A DNA stretch of 20,528 nucleotides from SIG480 sp045595605 (GTDB lineage Bacteria; Bacillota; Clostridia; Oscillospirales; JAAYXM01): the NCBI GenBank assembly GCA_045595605.1, contig JAZOAS010000112.1:1-20528 (forward strand), given 5' to 3'. This document shows positions 7,184-13,956 of the stretch, piece after piece. Positions within the stretch are counted from its first letter, which is position 1, and the number at the start of each line of letters is the position of its first letter. The notes below the pieces were generated by a model. That model had not been told where the DNA came from. It saw only the letters and a program-made list of their open reading frames with translations, and did not search any database. A program made the position numbers and the translations under genes.

Positions 7184-8089
7184 CTACCATTCAGAGAGCA
7201 TCCCTCGAAATTCTATTTTTTCAAGAGGCTCGCGATTTGCTTCTGATACATTTTCAAGCGTAATCCGCCCGAGCGCGCCTTCGCGGAACTCATCAAGCAG
7301 AGTTTTTGCCATGCGCTCGGTATTTACCTCTCCACCGGAAATTAGAAAACCTCTTGCTTTTCCTGCGCGCTCAAGTATTTCATAACCGGGTTCTTCAACG
7401 GAAGATGTGATTTTATATCGAGCATTGAGATTATCGGCATAGCGCTCGGAAAGCACCTCCATAAAGAGAGATGCAAGCGACTCTATATCAAGGATATCGT
7501 CTTTAATCGCACCGGTATAAGCAAGGTTAAGCGCTGTCTGCTTATCGTCAAACTTCGGCCAGAGCATACCCGGAGTGTCGAGAAGCTCAATCCCCTCGCC
7601 TGCGCGAATCCACTGTTTTTCACGGGTGACGCCGGGTCTGTCCTCGGCTTTTGCGACTGTTCTTCCGGCGACTTTATTTATAAACGAAGACTTACCGACA
7701 TTCGGAACGCCACAGACCATAACTCTTATATTTCTGCCAATAAGGCCTTTTTCCTTCCACTGCTCAATTTTGTCGGAAAGAAGGTTTCGTATCGCATGAG
7801 GAAACTGAGCGACACCGCCACCGTTCTTTGAGTTGGTTTCAAGGACGGAATATCCTTGTTGTTTATAATACGCCGCCCATTCCTTTGTCTTTTCGGGGTC
7901 AGCGAGGTCAAAGCGGTTGAGAACGATAAGACGCGGTTTTGCTTTCGAAAGCTCAAAAATATCGTAATTACGGCTGGAAATCGGGATACGGGCGTCTAAA
8001 ACTTCGCAGACGGCATCAACCATCTTCAGGTTGTCTGATATCATTCTGCGGGTTTTAGTCATATGACCGGGGTACCATTGAATATCCAT
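7184..8089 (-). CDS. rbgA: RbgA (YlqF), 50S ribosome assembly GTPase
   Basis: A 301-residue circularly permuted GTPase that helps late maturation of the 50S subunit. The order of motifs is permuted as expected: the G4 position comes first (NRFD, 58-61), then G1 GVPNVGKSS (127-135), G2 T155 and G3 DTPG (171-174). The N-terminal WYPGHM carries H9, the residue shown to be catalytic in the Bacillus protein. The C-terminal ANTAR-like region (about 220-301) binds rRNA in the family. One oddity is that G4 reads N-R-F-D instead of the usual N-K-x-D; the DNA there (AACCGCTTTGAC on the minus strand) is clear. A GGAGG site precedes the ATG. It follows lepB by 21 bases and sits with rplS, which makes sense for a ribosome assembly factor. 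Confidence 0.96.
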   Translation of the reverse strand: MDIQWYPGHMTKTRRMISDNLKMVDAVCEVLDARIPISSRNYDIFELSKAKPRLIVLNRFDLADPEKTKEWAAYYKQQGYSVLETNSKNGGGVAQFPHAIRNLLSDKIEQWKEKGLIGRNIRVMVCGVPNVGKSSFINKVAGRTVAKAEDRPGVTREKQWIRAGEGIELLDTPGMLWPKFDDKQTALNLAYTGAIKDDILDIESLASLFMEVLSERYADNLNARYKITSSVEEPGYEILERAGKARGFLISGGEVNTERMAKTLLDEFREGALGRITLENVSEANREPLEKIEFRGMLSEW

Positions 8090-8110
8090 ACTGTACCTCC
8101 AAAGAATAAG

Positions 8111-8686
8111 CTAATTTACTTGTCCGAAGTCTTTTATCGGAAATACGCGGAGAATAACGCGACCTAAGATGTTTGACTTATGAACCATACCAAGGGTAGA
8201 GTCACGGCTGTCTGCGCTGTGGTTTCGGTTATCTCCCATAACGAAAACACAGTCCTCCGGAACTGTTGCGGGAAATTCAAAGTCGAGCCGTCTTTTTGTT
8301 TTATCGGCGATGTACGGCTCTTTGATTTCCTTGCCGTCGATAAAAACTATGCCGTTTCTGAAATCAATATCAATTTCCTGACCTTCGGTTGCGATAACGC
8401 GCTTTACTATCATTTTGCCGTCAAGGAAAGAATCCTTCGAAAGAACGACTATGTCGCCCTTCTCGGGTTCATAGAGAAAGTTGGATGTAATAAGCCAGTC
8501 TTTGTCGTGAAGCGTCGGAAGCATAGAGTCACCGTCAACGCCGACAATACGGACAAAGAATATAAAAATCAAAACAATCGCGCTCAGAATAAAGGTGATA
8601 TTCTGAACCCAATCGAAAATTTCGTCTTTAACAGAGGGTGAGGAATTCTTGTTTTCTTCACCGTCCAAATATGCGTTTTCAGGCAT
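8111..8686 (-). CDS. lepB: Signal peptidase I
   Basis: A 191-residue type I signal peptidase of the short Gram-positive type. A cytoplasmic N-terminal stretch is followed by one membrane anchor (about 29-48). The catalytic serine is S54 in GDSMLPTL and the general-base lysine is K95 in MIVKRVIA. The box MGDNRNHSADSRD near residue 150 is also present. It cleaves signal peptides from exported proteins on the outer face of the membrane. AGGAGCG precedes the ATG. It lies between rplS and rbgA, an order seen in many Clostridia and other Firmicutes. All catalytic residues are intact, so it should be active. Other signal peptidases may exist outside the window. Confidence 0.96.
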   Translation of the reverse strand: MPENAYLDGEENKNSSPSVKDEIFDWVQNITFILSAIVLIFIFFVRIVGVDGDSMLPTLHDKDWLITSNFLYEPEKGDIVVLSKDSFLDGKMIVKRVIATEGQEIDIDFRNGIVFIDGKEIKEPYIADKTKRRLDFEFPATVPEDCVFVMGDNRNHSADSRDSTLGMVHKSNILGRVILRVFPIKDFGQVN

Positions 8687-8709
8687 AAATTCACGCTCCT
8701 AAATAAGTG

Positions 8710-8748
8710 AAAAGGGGGAAGACTACAAAGCCCTCCCCTTCTCCTTTT
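8710..8748 (-). terminator. Imperfect hairpin between rplS and lepB, possible attenuator
   Basis: On the minus strand AAAAGGAGAAG can pair with CTTCCCCCTTTT across a 16-base loop, with one mismatch and one bulge, right at the rplS stop codon. It ends in CUUUU but has no longer U-run. It could trim expression of lepB and later genes relative to L19. Weak evidence. Confidence 0.3.
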
Positions 8749-9088
8749 AGATATCTTCCTTGACCTTTGCTGCCTTGCCGACACGACCGCGCAAATAGTA
8801 AAGCTTTGCGCGTCTGACTTTACCCTTACGGACAAGTTCAAACTTAGCAACGTGCGGTGAGTGAATCGGGAAAACCTTTTCAACACCTACGCCGTACGAC
8901 AAGCGGCGAACCGTAACAGTCTCCTGAATGCCACCATGCTTCTTAGCAATGATAGTGCCTTCGAAAACCTGAACACGTTCACGGTTACCTTCTTTGATAA
9001 GGACATGGACACGGACAGTGTCACCAATGCCAATTTCAGGCAAATCTTTCTTGATCTGACTGTCTGTCAAATTCTTGATAAGATCCAT
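8747..9088 (-). CDS. rplS: 50S ribosomal protein L19
   Basis: A 113-residue L19 of normal length. Family landmarks are DLPEIGIGDTVRVHV, VFEGTIIAKKHGG, ETVTVRRLSYGVGVEKVFP and the C-terminal RRAKLYYLRGRVGKAA. L19 lies at the interface of the 30S and 50S subunits and forms part of an intersubunit bridge. GGGAGG (9098-9103) precedes the ATG by 9 bases. It is first gene of the rplS-lepB-rbgA-rnhB-yraN-thrC-phosphoesterase operon; the usual upstream partners rimM and trmD are not here, and a promoter with a structured leader stands directly in front instead. Confidence 0.98.
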   Translation of the reverse strand: MDLIKNLTDSQIKKDLPEIGIGDTVRVHVLIKEGNRERVQVFEGTIIAKKHGGIQETVTVRRLSYGVGVEKVFPIHSPHVAKFELVRKGKVRRAKLYYLRGRVGKAAKVKEDI

Positions 9089-9111
9089 TGATGCACGCCT
9101 CCCTTCTTCAT

Positions 9112-9151
9112 AGCCGTTCTTGCCTCAACATACGGAAACAGAGGACCGGCC
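9112..9151 (-). promoter_or_regulatory. Structured 5' leader of rplS, candidate L19 autoregulatory element
   Basis: In the roughly 70-base leader, GGCCG (9147-9151) pairs with CGGCT (9112-9116), and inside it CCTC (9141-9144) pairs with GAGG (9123-9126), leaving an asymmetric 2/6 internal loop and a 14-base apical loop. The structure ends 8 bases before the Shine-Dalgarno. Leaders that bind L19 are known in Firmicutes; whether this matches that consensus was not checked. The pairing is seen, the function inferred. Confidence 0.4.
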
Positions 9152-9167
9152 GTTATATGACTAGGAT

Positions 9168-9196
9168 ATAATACCACATCTAAAACAAAAATGCAA
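9168..9196 (-). promoter_or_regulatory. Promoter of the rplS operon
   Basis: TTGCAT (9191-9196) and TATTAT (9168-9173) on the minus strand with 17-base spacing and an extended -10 (TGG before the hexamer). It is back-to-back with the plus-strand promoter at 9221-9249; the two -35 boxes are only 24 bases apart. Confidence 0.72.
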
Positions 9197-9220
9197 GCAT
9201 AATTTTATTTTTTCGGATAA

Positions 9221-9249
9221 TTGCACTTTTCATAATTATTTGTTATACT
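9221..9249 (+). promoter_or_regulatory. Promoter of the RluA-type pseudouridine synthase gene
   Basis: TTGCAC (9221-9226), 17-base spacer, TATACT (9244-9249), with the gene's GGAGGTG and ATG 20-30 bases downstream. Well-formed sigma-A-like site. Confidence 0.72.
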
Positions 9250-9278
9250 GTTTAAGAGATTAAAGACGGAGGTGTGAA

Positions 9279-10235
9279 ATGAAAGAATTTACGATAAGAA
9301 AAAACGATGCGGACACGAGAGTTGACAAGTTTGTCGCAAAGTCTGTTCCCTCTCTCCCGTCAAACCTTATCCAGAAATATATACGCCTCAAACGAATAAA
9401 GGTTAACTCCGCTCGCACAAAGCCTGATGCCCGTCTTTGCGAGGGCGATGTCGTTTCAATGTATTTAAACGATGAGTTTTTTGAGACAAACCGCGCGAAG
9501 AAAGCAGAAAACAAGCTCGCTTCTTCATTCCCGAATATAATTTACGAAGATGATAATATTTTGCTTCTCAATAAACCTGCGGGGATTTCGGTCCACGATG
9601 ACGATGCAGGCGGAGAGACGCTCCTTTCTCAGATGCTCTCATATCTCGTGCATAAAGGAGAGTGGGTTCCTGAGGAGGAAAACGCCTTTATTCCCGCTCT
9701 TTGCAATAGAATTGACCGTAATACCTCAGGTATAGTAATTGCAGCTAAAAACGCAGAAGCGCTTCGTATAATGAACGATAAAATAAAGAACCGCGAGCTT
9801 TCGAAGTTCTACCTTTGTGCCGTGCTCGGAACACCGAAGCAAAAAACCGGTACACTCAAAGGATATATCTTCAAGGATGCAAAAGAAAACCGGGTTTATG
9901 TAAAGCCTACCCCGTCCCCCGGTGCAAAGACTGCAATAACGAAGTATTCTACACTTAAGACAAATGGCGAAATCTCGCTTGTAGAGTGTGAGCTTATTAC
10001 AGGAAGAACACATCAGATAAGAGCGCAGATGGCATCCGCAGGTCATCCTCTCATCGGAGACGGAAAATACGGCAAAAACGCGGTTAATAAGAAGTACGGT
10101 ATGAAATACCAGGCACTCTGTTCATACAAGCTTGTTTTCACCTTTAAAACCCCGTCGGGTGCGCTTGAATATTTAAACGGAAAAAGCTTCACAATAAAAG
10201 AAATCCCGTTTAAAGAAAAGTTGTTTGGAAGATAA
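9279..10235 (+). CDS. RluA/RluD-family pseudouridine synthase
   Basis: A 318-residue RNA pseudouridine synthase. An N-terminal S4 RNA-binding domain occupies about 12-65 (TRVDKFVAKSVPSLPSN, then KRIKVNSARTKPDARLCEGD). The catalytic domain follows, with the nucleophilic aspartate D146 in NRIDRNTSGIVIAAK; the family usually has H-R-L-D here. The later motifs LITGRTHQIRAQMASAGHPL and IGDGKYG are intact. The enzyme turns specific uridines in rRNA or tRNA into pseudouridine. Which site cannot be told from sequence, because RluA, RluC and RluD types share these motifs. It has its own promoter and GGAGG site, stands alone on the plus strand, and ends at a strong terminator. Confidence 0.93.
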   Translation: MKEFTIRKNDADTRVDKFVAKSVPSLPSNLIQKYIRLKRIKVNSARTKPDARLCEGDVVSMYLNDEFFETNRAKKAENKLASSFPNIIYEDDNILLLNKPAGISVHDDDAGGETLLSQMLSYLVHKGEWVPEEENAFIPALCNRIDRNTSGIVIAAKNAEALRIMNDKIKNRELSKFYLCAVLGTPKQKTGTLKGYIFKDAKENRVYVKPTPSPGAKTAITKYSTLKTNGEISLVECELITGRTHQIRAQMASAGHPLIGDGKYGKNAVNKKYGMKYQALCSYKLVFTFKTPSGALEYLNGKSFTIKEIPFKEKLFGR

Positions 10236-10271
10236 AAAATCCTCTTGCATTTTGCAAGAGGATTTTTGTTT
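10235..10271. terminator. Bidirectional intrinsic terminator
   Basis: A perfect 14-bp stem (10235-10248 with 10254-10267) with a 5-base loop, A-rich on the left and T-rich on the right, so it can stop the RluA-type gene from the left and the convergent DUF805 gene from the right. Confidence 0.93.
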
Positions 10272-10299
10272 TAAGGCTTTACACACTTAAAATTAATCA

Positions 10300-10650
10300 T
10301 TAGCCATTTATACTTTTAGGATCTTCTCCGTATCTGTTGGGACCTTCTGTACCCGGCATGACAGAGAAAACGAAAAGCACAATCGCGCCGGCGAGCGGAA
10401 CAAAAGCTATAAGCAACCACCAAGCCGGCTGATCGATATCATGCAAACGGCGAACTGTCAGAGCAAGGCTCGGTATGAGTATAAATAATTCATATAAAGC
10501 CGTCAAAAGGTTGATACCGATAATGGTGTCTATAATAGCAATAACAAAAGCGAAAATTACATTAAACAATGTAAACATCCAGTATTCCCGTCTTCTTGAA
10601 CGGCCACTGAAATTCCAAAAATCTTTAATTGCCTGTACATACCAACTCAT
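10300..10650 (-). CDS. DUF805 inner-membrane protein
   Basis: A 116-residue membrane protein of the DUF805 (YhaH-like) family. The family signatures are FSGRSRRREYWMF near the N-terminus and VRRLHDIDQPAWW before the last membrane segment. Three to four hydrophobic helices can be seen (about 25-50, 55-65 and 85-102). The open frame extends 24 bases further upstream, but the ATG at 10648-10650 follows AAAGGGGGAAATGAT and gives the usual start MSWYVQAIKDFW, so I take that one. The function of the family is unknown. It has a promoter candidate of its own after DUF2207 and shares the terminator at 10235-10271. Confidence 0.9.
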   Translation of the reverse strand: MSWYVQAIKDFWNFSGRSRRREYWMFTLFNVIFAFVIAIIDTIIGINLLTALYELFILIPSLALTVRRLHDIDQPAWWLLIAFVPLAGAIVLFVFSVMPGTEGPNRYGEDPKSING

Positions 10651-10690
10651 ATCATTTCCCCCTTTTATTAACATAAAACTTAGTTACCAA

Positions 10691-10719
10691 ATTATTTGGC
10701 TAATTTTCAGAGATGTAAA
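10691..10719 (-). promoter_or_regulatory. Promoter candidate for the DUF805 gene
   Basis: TTTACA (10714-10719) and AATAAT (10691-10696) on the minus strand with 17-base spacing, directly after the DUF2207 stop codon. The overlapping palindrome CCAAATAATTTGG is too small to be a good terminator. Confidence 0.4.
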
Positions 10720-10736
10720 GCCTGTTTTACCGTTAA

Positions 10737-12398
10737 CTACCGTGATCCGCCGCCGCGTCCTCCGCCGGAGAAACCGCCGCCACCGCCGAAGGATGCGCGT
10801 CCGCCACCACCGCTTGAGCGCCTTGCCTGAATTGCGCGCTGTGAAGAACGGTACATACTGCGGTAATAGCTGTTTGCAACGATTACATTTCTGTTGTAAT
10901 CATCAAATTCGTATATTCTTTCGGGATATACCTTTTTAAGCTGAGAAAGCACCTTTTCAGCGTTGCCGAAAAGTGTTGCATAGACGAGGTATTCCTTCCA
11001 GATAACGGTTTCAGTTATGCTTCTTTCGTCTATAAGAGTGAACTCTTCGAGATATTTTTTAAGTCCCATAACCTCTCTGAGCTCTTCTTTTCCTTTGTCG
11101 CTCAGATTTTTTATAGAGTTACCAAAGCCTTTCAGGATTCCACCGAGAGAAACAAAAGCCATCCTGCCGGATTCTTTTGTGCCGCTGATTATGTTCATAA
11201 TCATTTCGGGGTTTCGGTATGAGTATTTCTCAAGCTCTTTCTCCTGTAATGTCCCATCCTCGCCTGCCGCGGCAACAAGCACATTATACAGACTCATTTC
11301 TGTTCCGTCATCAGTAGCTTTGAGAAGGCGCAGATTAACCGATTCCTTCACCTTACCGAAAAGACCCTCATTTTCTTCTGTAAGTGGCTCAATACAGCCC
11401 TTGTTTATCATGGAAAGGATAAGCGCGCCGATTATATGGCTTTTTTCTTTTGCAATGTCGAAGCTCTGGGCGAGGTAGTGTGAAAGTGCCATATTTCCGC
11501 CGTTTGGAACATCCCTGAAATATTCCGTTTCCTTATAGAACTTCTTGATTGCAATTTTACGCTTTATGGCAAAGACGATTATCAGGATGACAATTACGGG
11601 AAACGCGAAAAGAATAAGCAGCCCTATAAACTTTTCAAAAGCGTTTGCCTCTTCGTAATAGTAGTCACCGGTATAGTCGCTTCCTTCAAAGGCTCTGTCC
11701 TTAACTGTGTCAAAAGAGTTGTCTATGGAAGCATTCGGGAAAACAATTCCCTTGTTAAGCCTCAGCATGACAATCATCGAATTATTGCCCGAAAGCGAAG
11801 TCGTTGTCCACGCGTCAACTTTTCCGTTCTGGAACTCAACATAACCGTCATACCCAAAAGCCCAGATTGCGGCATTTTCTTCGGTAAGCTGAGTTCCGTT
11901 CTGCATAAGAATCGTGATATGACCGTCTGTCGGGAAGGTTGACATATCGGGATTTATGAACATAAAGTTTGTTCCGTCGTAATCGGTATAGCTTTTGATG
12001 AAATCAGTTACGACATATTCTATCGCGTATCTGTTTTCGCCATACTCGGAAATACCGAAACACAACTCAACTCCGTCTGCGGTTTCGTTGATTCCGCACT
12101 TATAAGCCTTTTCGTCAAAGCTTGCGTCTATGTCCCAATTGTCAATATACTGATACGCGCCGTTTTCATCAGACACTTTCAAATCTGAAATTGAAATGTC
12201 GCCTGTTGCTATCGGTATGTAGTTTTCAGTCCCCTCGTAAAATTCGCCTCTCCATTCCTGAACGATATAGGCGCTACCGTCATCTCTTACAGTAACTTCA
12301 ATATCAATCTCAGAGACGGTGTTTTTGGCAAGAACTGTACCTGAGCAGAGGGTAAAAACGAGCAGAACCGAAACAAGAAGTCTTTTAATAAGCTTCAT
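10737..12398 (-). CDS. DUF2207 membrane protein with glycine-rich tail
   Basis: A 553-residue envelope protein. Residues 1-24 form a Sec signal peptide (K/R start, hydrophobic core, cleavage after VLA). The extracytoplasmic DUF2207 domain follows (about 26-220, with IDIEVTVRDDGSAYIVQEW at its start). One membrane segment lies at about 257-278, and a long cytoplasmic part runs to about 525. The last 28 residues are nearly all Gly, Ser and Arg (GGGG-type runs ending GGGSR), common in DUF2207 and related TPM-domain proteins. It starts 9 bases after lemA, with GAGGTG overlapping the lemA stop, so the two are made together. LemA next to DUF2207 or TPM proteins is a recurring pair in Firmicutes, suggesting one membrane complex, but no molecular function is established. 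I count one membrane segment after the signal peptide, where many relatives show two near the C-terminus. Confidence 0.87.
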   Translation of the reverse strand: MKLIKRLLVSVLLVFTLCSGTVLAKNTVSEIDIEVTVRDDGSAYIVQEWRGEFYEGTENYIPIATGDISISDLKVSDENGAYQYIDNWDIDASFDEKAYKCGINETADGVELCFGISEYGENRYAIEYVVTDFIKSYTDYDGTNFMFINPDMSTFPTDGHITILMQNGTQLTEENAAIWAFGYDGYVEFQNGKVDAWTTTSLSGNNSMIVMLRLNKGIVFPNASIDNSFDTVKDRAFEGSDYTGDYYYEEANAFEKFIGLLILFAFPVIVILIIVFAIKRKIAIKKFYKETEYFRDVPNGGNMALSHYLAQSFDIAKEKSHIIGALILSMINKGCIEPLTEENEGLFGKVKESVNLRLLKATDDGTEMSLYNVLVAAAGEDGTLQEKELEKYSYRNPEMIMNIISGTKESGRMAFVSLGGILKGFGNSIKNLSDKGKEELREVMGLKKYLEEFTLIDERSITETVIWKEYLVYATLFGNAEKVLSQLKKVYPERIYEFDDYNRNVIVANSYYRSMYRSSQRAIQARRSSGGGGRASFGGGGGFSGGGRGGGSR

Positions 12399-12407
12399 AA
12401 AAGCACC

Positions 12408-12953
12408 TCATTTGAGATTCGGCATATCTGCTTTCTTATCGTCTGTTGCGAGATAGTCACGGCTACCGATACCGAATATTCCTGCAGCAATAGAAGTCGG
12501 GAACATTCTTATAGTACGGTTTAACTTTGTGACGCTGTCGTTATAGACAAGACGGGACTTGCGAACCATTTCTTCGTAAAGGTTTACGCTGTCCATAGTC
12601 TTTAAGTAGTTCTCGTTTGCCTTGAGCTCAGGATAGCTTTCGGCAACAGCCATGATTTTGCCCATTGCCTCGGTGATGATGTTTTCCTGCGCATTCACAT
12701 CGCTGACCGAGCTTTTTGAGGTAATAGACGTGCGCATCTTTATTGTCTCGGAAATGGTGTTATATTCGTGCTCTGCATAGCCCTTTGTCAAGTCGAGAAG
12801 CGCGGTAAGCGCATCCCAACGGGAAGAAAGCTGAACACCAATCTGGCTCATAGCGTTTGTTATGTTTTCGTCCATAACGACGAGCTTTCTCTGAGTGGAG
12901 ACAAGCCACAACACCAAGATTACTATAATTGCGATTACTATTGCTACTGTCAT
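12408..12953 (-). CDS. lemA: LemA family protein
   Basis: A 181-residue LemA protein: one N-terminal membrane helix (3-19) with a very short tail on one side and an all-helical soluble domain on the other. Family motifs are VVMDENITNAMSQIGVQLSSRWDAL, the KGYAEHE segment, AVAESYPELKANENY and the C-terminal MFPTSIAAGIFG. A TTG at 12966-12968 extends the frame by five codons, but it overlaps the GGAGGGG site that serves the ATG at 12951-12953, so the ATG is the start. It is first gene of a lemA-DUF2207 unit with a good promoter. The family's role is uncertain; context suggests a partner for the DUF2207 protein. Confidence 0.93.
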   Translation of the reverse strand: MTVAIVIAIIVILVLWLVSTQRKLVVMDENITNAMSQIGVQLSSRWDALTALLDLTKGYAEHEYNTISETIKMRTSITSKSSVSDVNAQENIITEAMGKIMAVAESYPELKANENYLKTMDSVNLYEEMVRKSRLVYNDSVTKLNRTIRMFPTSIAAGIFGIGSRDYLATDDKKADMPNLK

Positions 12954-12999
12954 GTCAAACCCCTCCAATATGATTTTATACTGAGAATTTTATGCTTTT

Positions 13000-13028
13000 A
13001 GTATAACAAATAAGGGCGTTTTTGTAAA
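13000..13028 (-). promoter_or_regulatory. Promoter of the lemA-DUF2207 unit
   Basis: TTTACA (13023-13028), 17-base spacer, TATACT (13000-13005) on the minus strand, immediately after the terminator of the upstream gene and about 45 bases before the lemA start. Confidence 0.7.
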
Positions 13029-13039
13029 TAGAATAAAGA

Positions 13040-13066
13040 ACAGAGCGGGATATTCTCCCGCTCTGT
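13040..13066 (-). terminator. Terminator of the DUF4234/SHOCT gene
   Basis: A perfect 11-bp stem (13040-13050 with 13056-13066), GC-rich, with 5-base loop, just 4 bases after the stop codon. The downstream minus-strand sequence is T-rich (TTCTTTATTC) but interrupted. Confidence 0.75.
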
Positions 13067-13070
13067 CTGA

Positions 13071-13649
13071 TTATAAACCGAGTAACTGCTTTTTCTTCGC
13101 ATCAAATTCTTCCTGCGTGATAATACCGCTGTCGAGAAGGTCTTTAAGTTCCTTGATATCATCAAAATTTGAAGCCTTAACTTCCGCGACTTCATCAGTC
13201 TTTGTTGTGCAAATTGTGTTAATTTTATCTTGCATAATTATATATGCTACAACTGGTATAAATATCCCAAGTACAAGGCAAAGAGTTGCCATATTTGACT
13301 CTTTAAGTTTCTTTTCTTTTGATAAAATATCTATTCGTTCTCCATGTTTATACAACCAATAAATTTGATAGAACGGAACAAACATACATAACAACAGTTT
13401 TTTTGTCGGATTATAATATTCGACATTTTTTGCTTTGTTAAGATATCTTGTTGTCCTGTATATCCACATGCAGGGCCAAACTCCAAAAGTAAACATACAC
13501 AAAACAATATGTTTTGTTAATCCACAATACAAATCTATCTGTTGATCATTGAGTTTGGTTTTTTTTGCAGAACATACACGATAAACTAATATAACCAGTA
13601 TAACTATAATTACCAATATAAAAAGAGGACTACCTAATAAGTACTTCAA
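13071..13649 (-). CDS. DUF4234-like membrane protein with C-terminal SHOCT motif
   Basis: A 192-residue membrane protein. A hydrophobic helix opens it (about 5-23). The middle (about 42-105) has the look of DUF4234 proteins, with FGVWPCMWIYRTTRYLN and PFYQIYWLYKHGERI, and another membrane helix follows at about 121-139. The last 32 residues form a SHOCT motif (DDIKELKDLLDSGIITQEEF, then DAKKKQLL), a short helical-hairpin module found at the ends of many bacterial membrane proteins, probably for oligomerisation. The function is unknown. The start is TTG (13647-13649), preceded by AAAGGAAAA; stop codons lie in frame upstream and no internal ATG would keep the first helix. I see no convincing promoter directly in front; the nearest upstream unit is the small-RNA candidate, which has its own terminator. 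It is AT-rich relative to neighbours. Confidence 0.8.
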   Translation of the reverse strand: MKYLLGSPLFILVIIVILVILVYRVCSAKKTKLNDQQIDLYCGLTKHIVLCMFTFGVWPCMWIYRTTRYLNKAKNVEYYNPTKKLLLCMFVPFYQIYWLYKHGERIDILSKEKKLKESNMATLCLVLGIFIPVVAYIIMQDKINTICTTKTDEVAEVKASNFDDIKELKDLLDSGIITQEEFDAKKKQLLGL

Positions 13650-13670
13650 GTATTATTTTCCTTTCTTTAT

Positions 13671-13766
13671 CTACGCACGACCACGTTGAATGTATGTTTC
13701 ATAATGTCGGGCGTATGTTTTGTTTTTATGTATTCCGCACTTTTCAAGGAAAGTACCTATCTCCTT
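13671..13766 (-). other. Short open frame (31 codons) ending HYETYIQRGRA, possible gene remnant
   Basis: After an in-frame TGA at 13767-13769 the minus strand encodes KEIGTFLEKCGIHKNKTYAR followed by HYETYIQRGRA and TAG. The composition looks protein-like, but there is no ATG, GTG or TTG in this frame, and the AAAGGAG at its start looks like a ribosome binding site. A second overlapping frame (13667-13747) starts with TTG and encodes a 26-residue basic peptide beginning MKSAEYIKTKHTPDIM. Either may be a real small gene or the tail of a degraded one. I recognise neither. Confidence 0.25.
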
Positions 13767-13783
13767 TCAGGTTCCCATAAATT

Positions 13784-13810
13784 AAAAAGTGCGCAGCCGA
13801 AGCTACGCAC
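13784..13810 (-). terminator. Intrinsic terminator with UUCG tetraloop (end of small-RNA candidate)
   Basis: On the minus strand GTGCGTAGC and GCTGCGCAC form a 9-bp stem around TTCG, followed by TTTTTAATTT. One pair is U-G on the minus RNA but would be a C-A mismatch on the plus strand, so the minus strand is the transcribed one. Confidence 0.88.
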
Positions 13811-13950
13811 GAAAAACGCATAGCTCCGTTTTGCTGCGACACAAATCTCGACACTTTATGCAAGTATGCGAAATAGAGCATGCATTTTTACCAAAAAGGT
13901 AAAAAAATACACACTTGCATAAAAAATGTCAATATTAAGATTTATGTCGC
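13784..13950 (-). ncRNA. Candidate free-standing small RNA gene (about 167 nt)
   Basis: A strong promoter (13957-13985) places the transcription start at G13950, and a UUCG-capped terminator ends the transcript near 13784. The predicted RNA has three hairpins. Hairpin I is long: 14 pairs between 13938-13951 and 13835-13848 (one U-G), then 4 pairs (GACA with TGTC), then 11 pairs (13913-13923 with 13855-13865), with an apical 8-bp stem-loop TTTTTACC/GGTAAAAA inside. Hairpin II is AAAACG...CGTTTT; hairpin III is the terminator. The 5' end sits at the very foot of hairpin I, which is typical of a real small RNA. A second perfect TTGACA with TATTTT 17 bases on (13904-13932) lies inside. I match it to no known family; it lacks the large central bubble of 6S RNA, SRP or tmRNA features. 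No coding frame of note. Confidence 0.5.
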
Positions 13951-13956
13951 AATTAT

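Noticed and set aside
10745..10815. CCG-rich low-complexity stretch as a separate repeat element
   Set aside because: It is simply the coding sequence of the glycine-rich tail of the DUF2207 protein, in frame to its stop.
13904..13932. Second promoter inside the long hairpin (perfect TTGACA, TATTTT)
   Set aside because: Spacing is right, but the -10 is poor and the upstream promoter at 13957-13985 fits the RNA's 5' end better; noted only as an internal alternative.
13650..13950. Type III toxin-antitoxin layout (repeat RNA, terminator, then toxin gene)
   Set aside because: The RNA candidate has no tandem repeats and the downstream gene is a DUF4234/SHOCT membrane protein, not a ToxN-like nuclease.
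13784..13950. 6S RNA, tracrRNA or retron RNA identity for the small-RNA candidate
   Set aside because: No large central bubble as in 6S, no cas9 or CRISPR repeats nearby, and no reverse transcriptase gene in the window.
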